DNA of 64,000 nucleotides. Source: Pomphorhynchus laevis (taxonomy: Eukaryota; Acanthocephala; Palaeacanthocephala; Echinorhynchida; Pomphorhynchidae). Made by a program: the position numbers and the translations under genes. The stretch is from the NCBI GenBank assembly GCA_012934845.2, contig WNNJ02001928.1, positions 89,876 through 153,875 of the forward strand, written 5' to 3'. The notes under the pieces were generated by a model, which was given only the letters and a program-made list of their open reading frames with translations, was not told the origin of the DNA and searched no databases. Below are positions 62,703-64,000 of the stretch, in pieces; the stretch's first letter is position 1; each line of letters begins with the position of its first letter.

Positions 62703-63210
62703 TACTATTTTCTGCTTGATGTTATTTTTATAGTAACCTAGTTTAAAATATGCATCTATTAAATTATTTAAATGATTTTGAAGAAAGCCGATATCATTAC
62801 ATATTGTTGCAATTCTTAAAATTTCATTATTTAATGTATTATATTTTATATTATATGGTATGCATGAATGCTCATGAATGCTCACACCTTCTTTATCATT
62901 AATATTGGTTATATTAAGAATGAGGCTACCTGGAAAAATTTGTTCGCTTATTTAATAAAAATTAGTAGAGTTAAATACAAATATATTATCAATATATCGA
63001 AACATATATTTTATATCTTTATATAATTTAGATTTATTTTTTAAACAGTTATGAACAAATTATTACTCTATAACGCTTACAAACAAGTCAGCTATAATTG
63101 GGCTACTATTACCACCCATTGGAACACCTTTTACTTGTCTAAATATAGATGTCCCTACTTTTAAATAATTTTGATTTATCAAAATGTTTTAAAAAATTCT
63201 ATTAATTCAA
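62590..63210 (-). mobile_element. Penelope-like element 6, 3' part
   Basis: Continues outward from the right arm: thumb (LLSGKFLWMNNK to HEHSCIPYNIKY), then, after a small internal deletion and a duplicated CATGAATGCT, a more diverged motif C and motif B (GVPMGGNSSPI) region. The left arm stops much earlier, so the outer edges of the inverted repeat are unequal. The coding region looks broken about three times. Confidence 0.75.
62622..62885 (-). CDS. PLE 6 RT thumb
   Basis: 87 residues, ATICNDIGFLQNHLNNLIDA to LLSGKFLWMNNK, nearly identical to the PLE 3 end (MNNK ending, not MDNK). Confidence 0.7.
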   Translation of the reverse strand: MSIHEHSCIPYNIKYNTLNNEILRIATICNDIGFLQNHLNNLIDAYFKLGYYKNNIKQKIVKYINQHNNIKNKFKLLSGKFLWMNNK

Positions 63211-63333
63211 ATAATTTGAAACGGAATGAGACATTCTGGGGGGAAGAATTAATTTTGTATCTAAATGCCATTCACAGAAAAAAAATTAAATATTTCTTCG
63301 ATATTTCGTTCGCTAACCGCGGACATTATCAAG

Positions 63334-63407
63334 AAGTATTGTAAGTAGTTAATAGGTATCAAGATAGTTTAAACTATCTTGATACCTATTAACTACTTAC
63401 AATACTT
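63334..63407. repeat. 74-bp perfect palindrome
   Basis: Two 37-bp arms with no spacer: AAGTATTGTAAGTAGTTAAT on the left and ATTAACTACTTACAATACTT at the right end, centre AGATAGTTT|AAACTATCT. No transposon ends recognised at its edges. Confidence 0.95.
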
Positions 63408-63410
63408 TCT

Positions 63411-63800
63411 TTTTTCTGGGAATTGCATTTCTATTAATTCAGTTTAATCCATATATTTATACATGGATATATAAATATCTATATTACATATGGATATATT
63501 TATATAAGAATACCGTGTCGTCGTGATAATGTTTTCTTTTGACCTTTTTACTAATTCATTTTCTTGTCAATGGTTTAGAAACAAGATGAAGTGGTCCTTA
63601 AGACTTTGTAAACTATTTCGTTCATCTACACTTCCGCAATTGCTCAGTGCGCTTTCAATAGATTGTAAGGTGTTGATGTAATAATCGTTCTTAATAATTA
63701 AAACCATCTATAAACAAAAAGCCACATACAATATACAACTTAAACTGCAACAATTATAAAGAGTTATTTTCAATAATTCACGGCTTATAAGATATATATA
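63411..63800. other. No gene recognised
   Basis: AT-rich with short ATATGGATATAT-type repeats near 63440-63500. No domain or splice context seen. Confidence 0.4.
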
Positions 63801-63804
63801 TCAG

Positions 63805-63805
<1 letters not shown>

Positions 63806-63861
<56 letters not shown>
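63806..63861. repeat. (TA)n microsatellite
   Basis: About 27 uninterrupted dinucleotides. Confidence 0.95.
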
Positions 63862-63862
<1 letters not shown>

Positions 63863-64000
63863 CGAATAGTTGCTAGGTCACACGAGGTGACTTTCGCATT
63901 GAAAACCAGCTACAGAATCCTTCCTTCATGATATCCAATTCCATACACCCTGACTACTAACGGCGCCATTGCCACAACCGTTTTCGTTTCGCCCGCTTTT

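Overview
The window looks like an AT-rich metazoan (invertebrate) nuclear genome. Evidence: a short intron with standard GT/AG ends and a broken copy of the eukaryotic chaperone-shuttle gene ubiquilin, set in a dense landscape of Penelope-like elements (PLEs), non-LTR retrotransposons (LINEs), Merlin DNA transposons, satellites and microsatellites. No tRNA, rRNA, CRISPR or bacterial-type operon was seen. The lineage cannot be fixed from sequence alone; a flatworm-like or other small-bodied invertebrate would fit. Most of the 64 kb is mobile-element DNA, and host coding sequence is limited to a few exon-sized pieces.

Layout. 0.57-4.44 kb: a near complete PLE with a pseudo-LTR (pLTR) at each end and a GIY-YIG nuclease upstream of the reverse transcriptase (RT), the permuted 'Naiad-like' order. 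4.4-9 kb: PLE tail fragments, a 5'-truncated Merlin transposon and a LINE scrap. 9.5-10.6 kb: a likely host gene whose final coding exon encodes a small protein with an N-myristoylation-like start. 10.9-14.1 kb: another PLE copy and fragments. 14.5-16.6 kb: two Merlin copies facing each other, one with an intact 296-residue transposase. 16.7-18.7 kb: a decayed minus-strand LINE. 19-20.6 kb: a PLE copy running into a satellite block (20.6-26.6 kb) built of three 1,713-bp units that include part of the pLTR. 26.7-34 kb: a PLE scrap, a minisatellite, a CR1-like LINE, an RLE-type LINE-like element and a ubiquilin pseudogene. 34.5-37.3 kb: a minus-strand Naiad-like PLE. 38-45.7 kb: PLE scraps, a LINE with ORF1 and APE nuclease, an RTE-like nuclease fragment, and a second PLE type with the nuclease at the C terminus. 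46-56.2 kb: (TA)n tracts, SINE-like repeats, an orphan signal-anchor exon and two decayed LINEs. 56.3-59.3 kb: a second RLE-type LINE-like element. 59.5-62.7 kb: a large inverted repeat with PLE/pLTR arms enclosing a spliced host-type gene piece. 63.3 kb: a perfect 74-bp palindrome.

The strongest leads are: (i) the pLTR core RNA, which can form two interleaved helices with a covarying pair and carries a hammerhead-like CTGATGA in permuted order; (ii) two PLE clades with opposite nuclease/RT order side by side; (iii) satellite units that contain a pLTR end; (iv) the Merlin pair that shares one 8-bp target duplication across an inversion; and (v) the inverted PLE arms around a spliced gene fragment.
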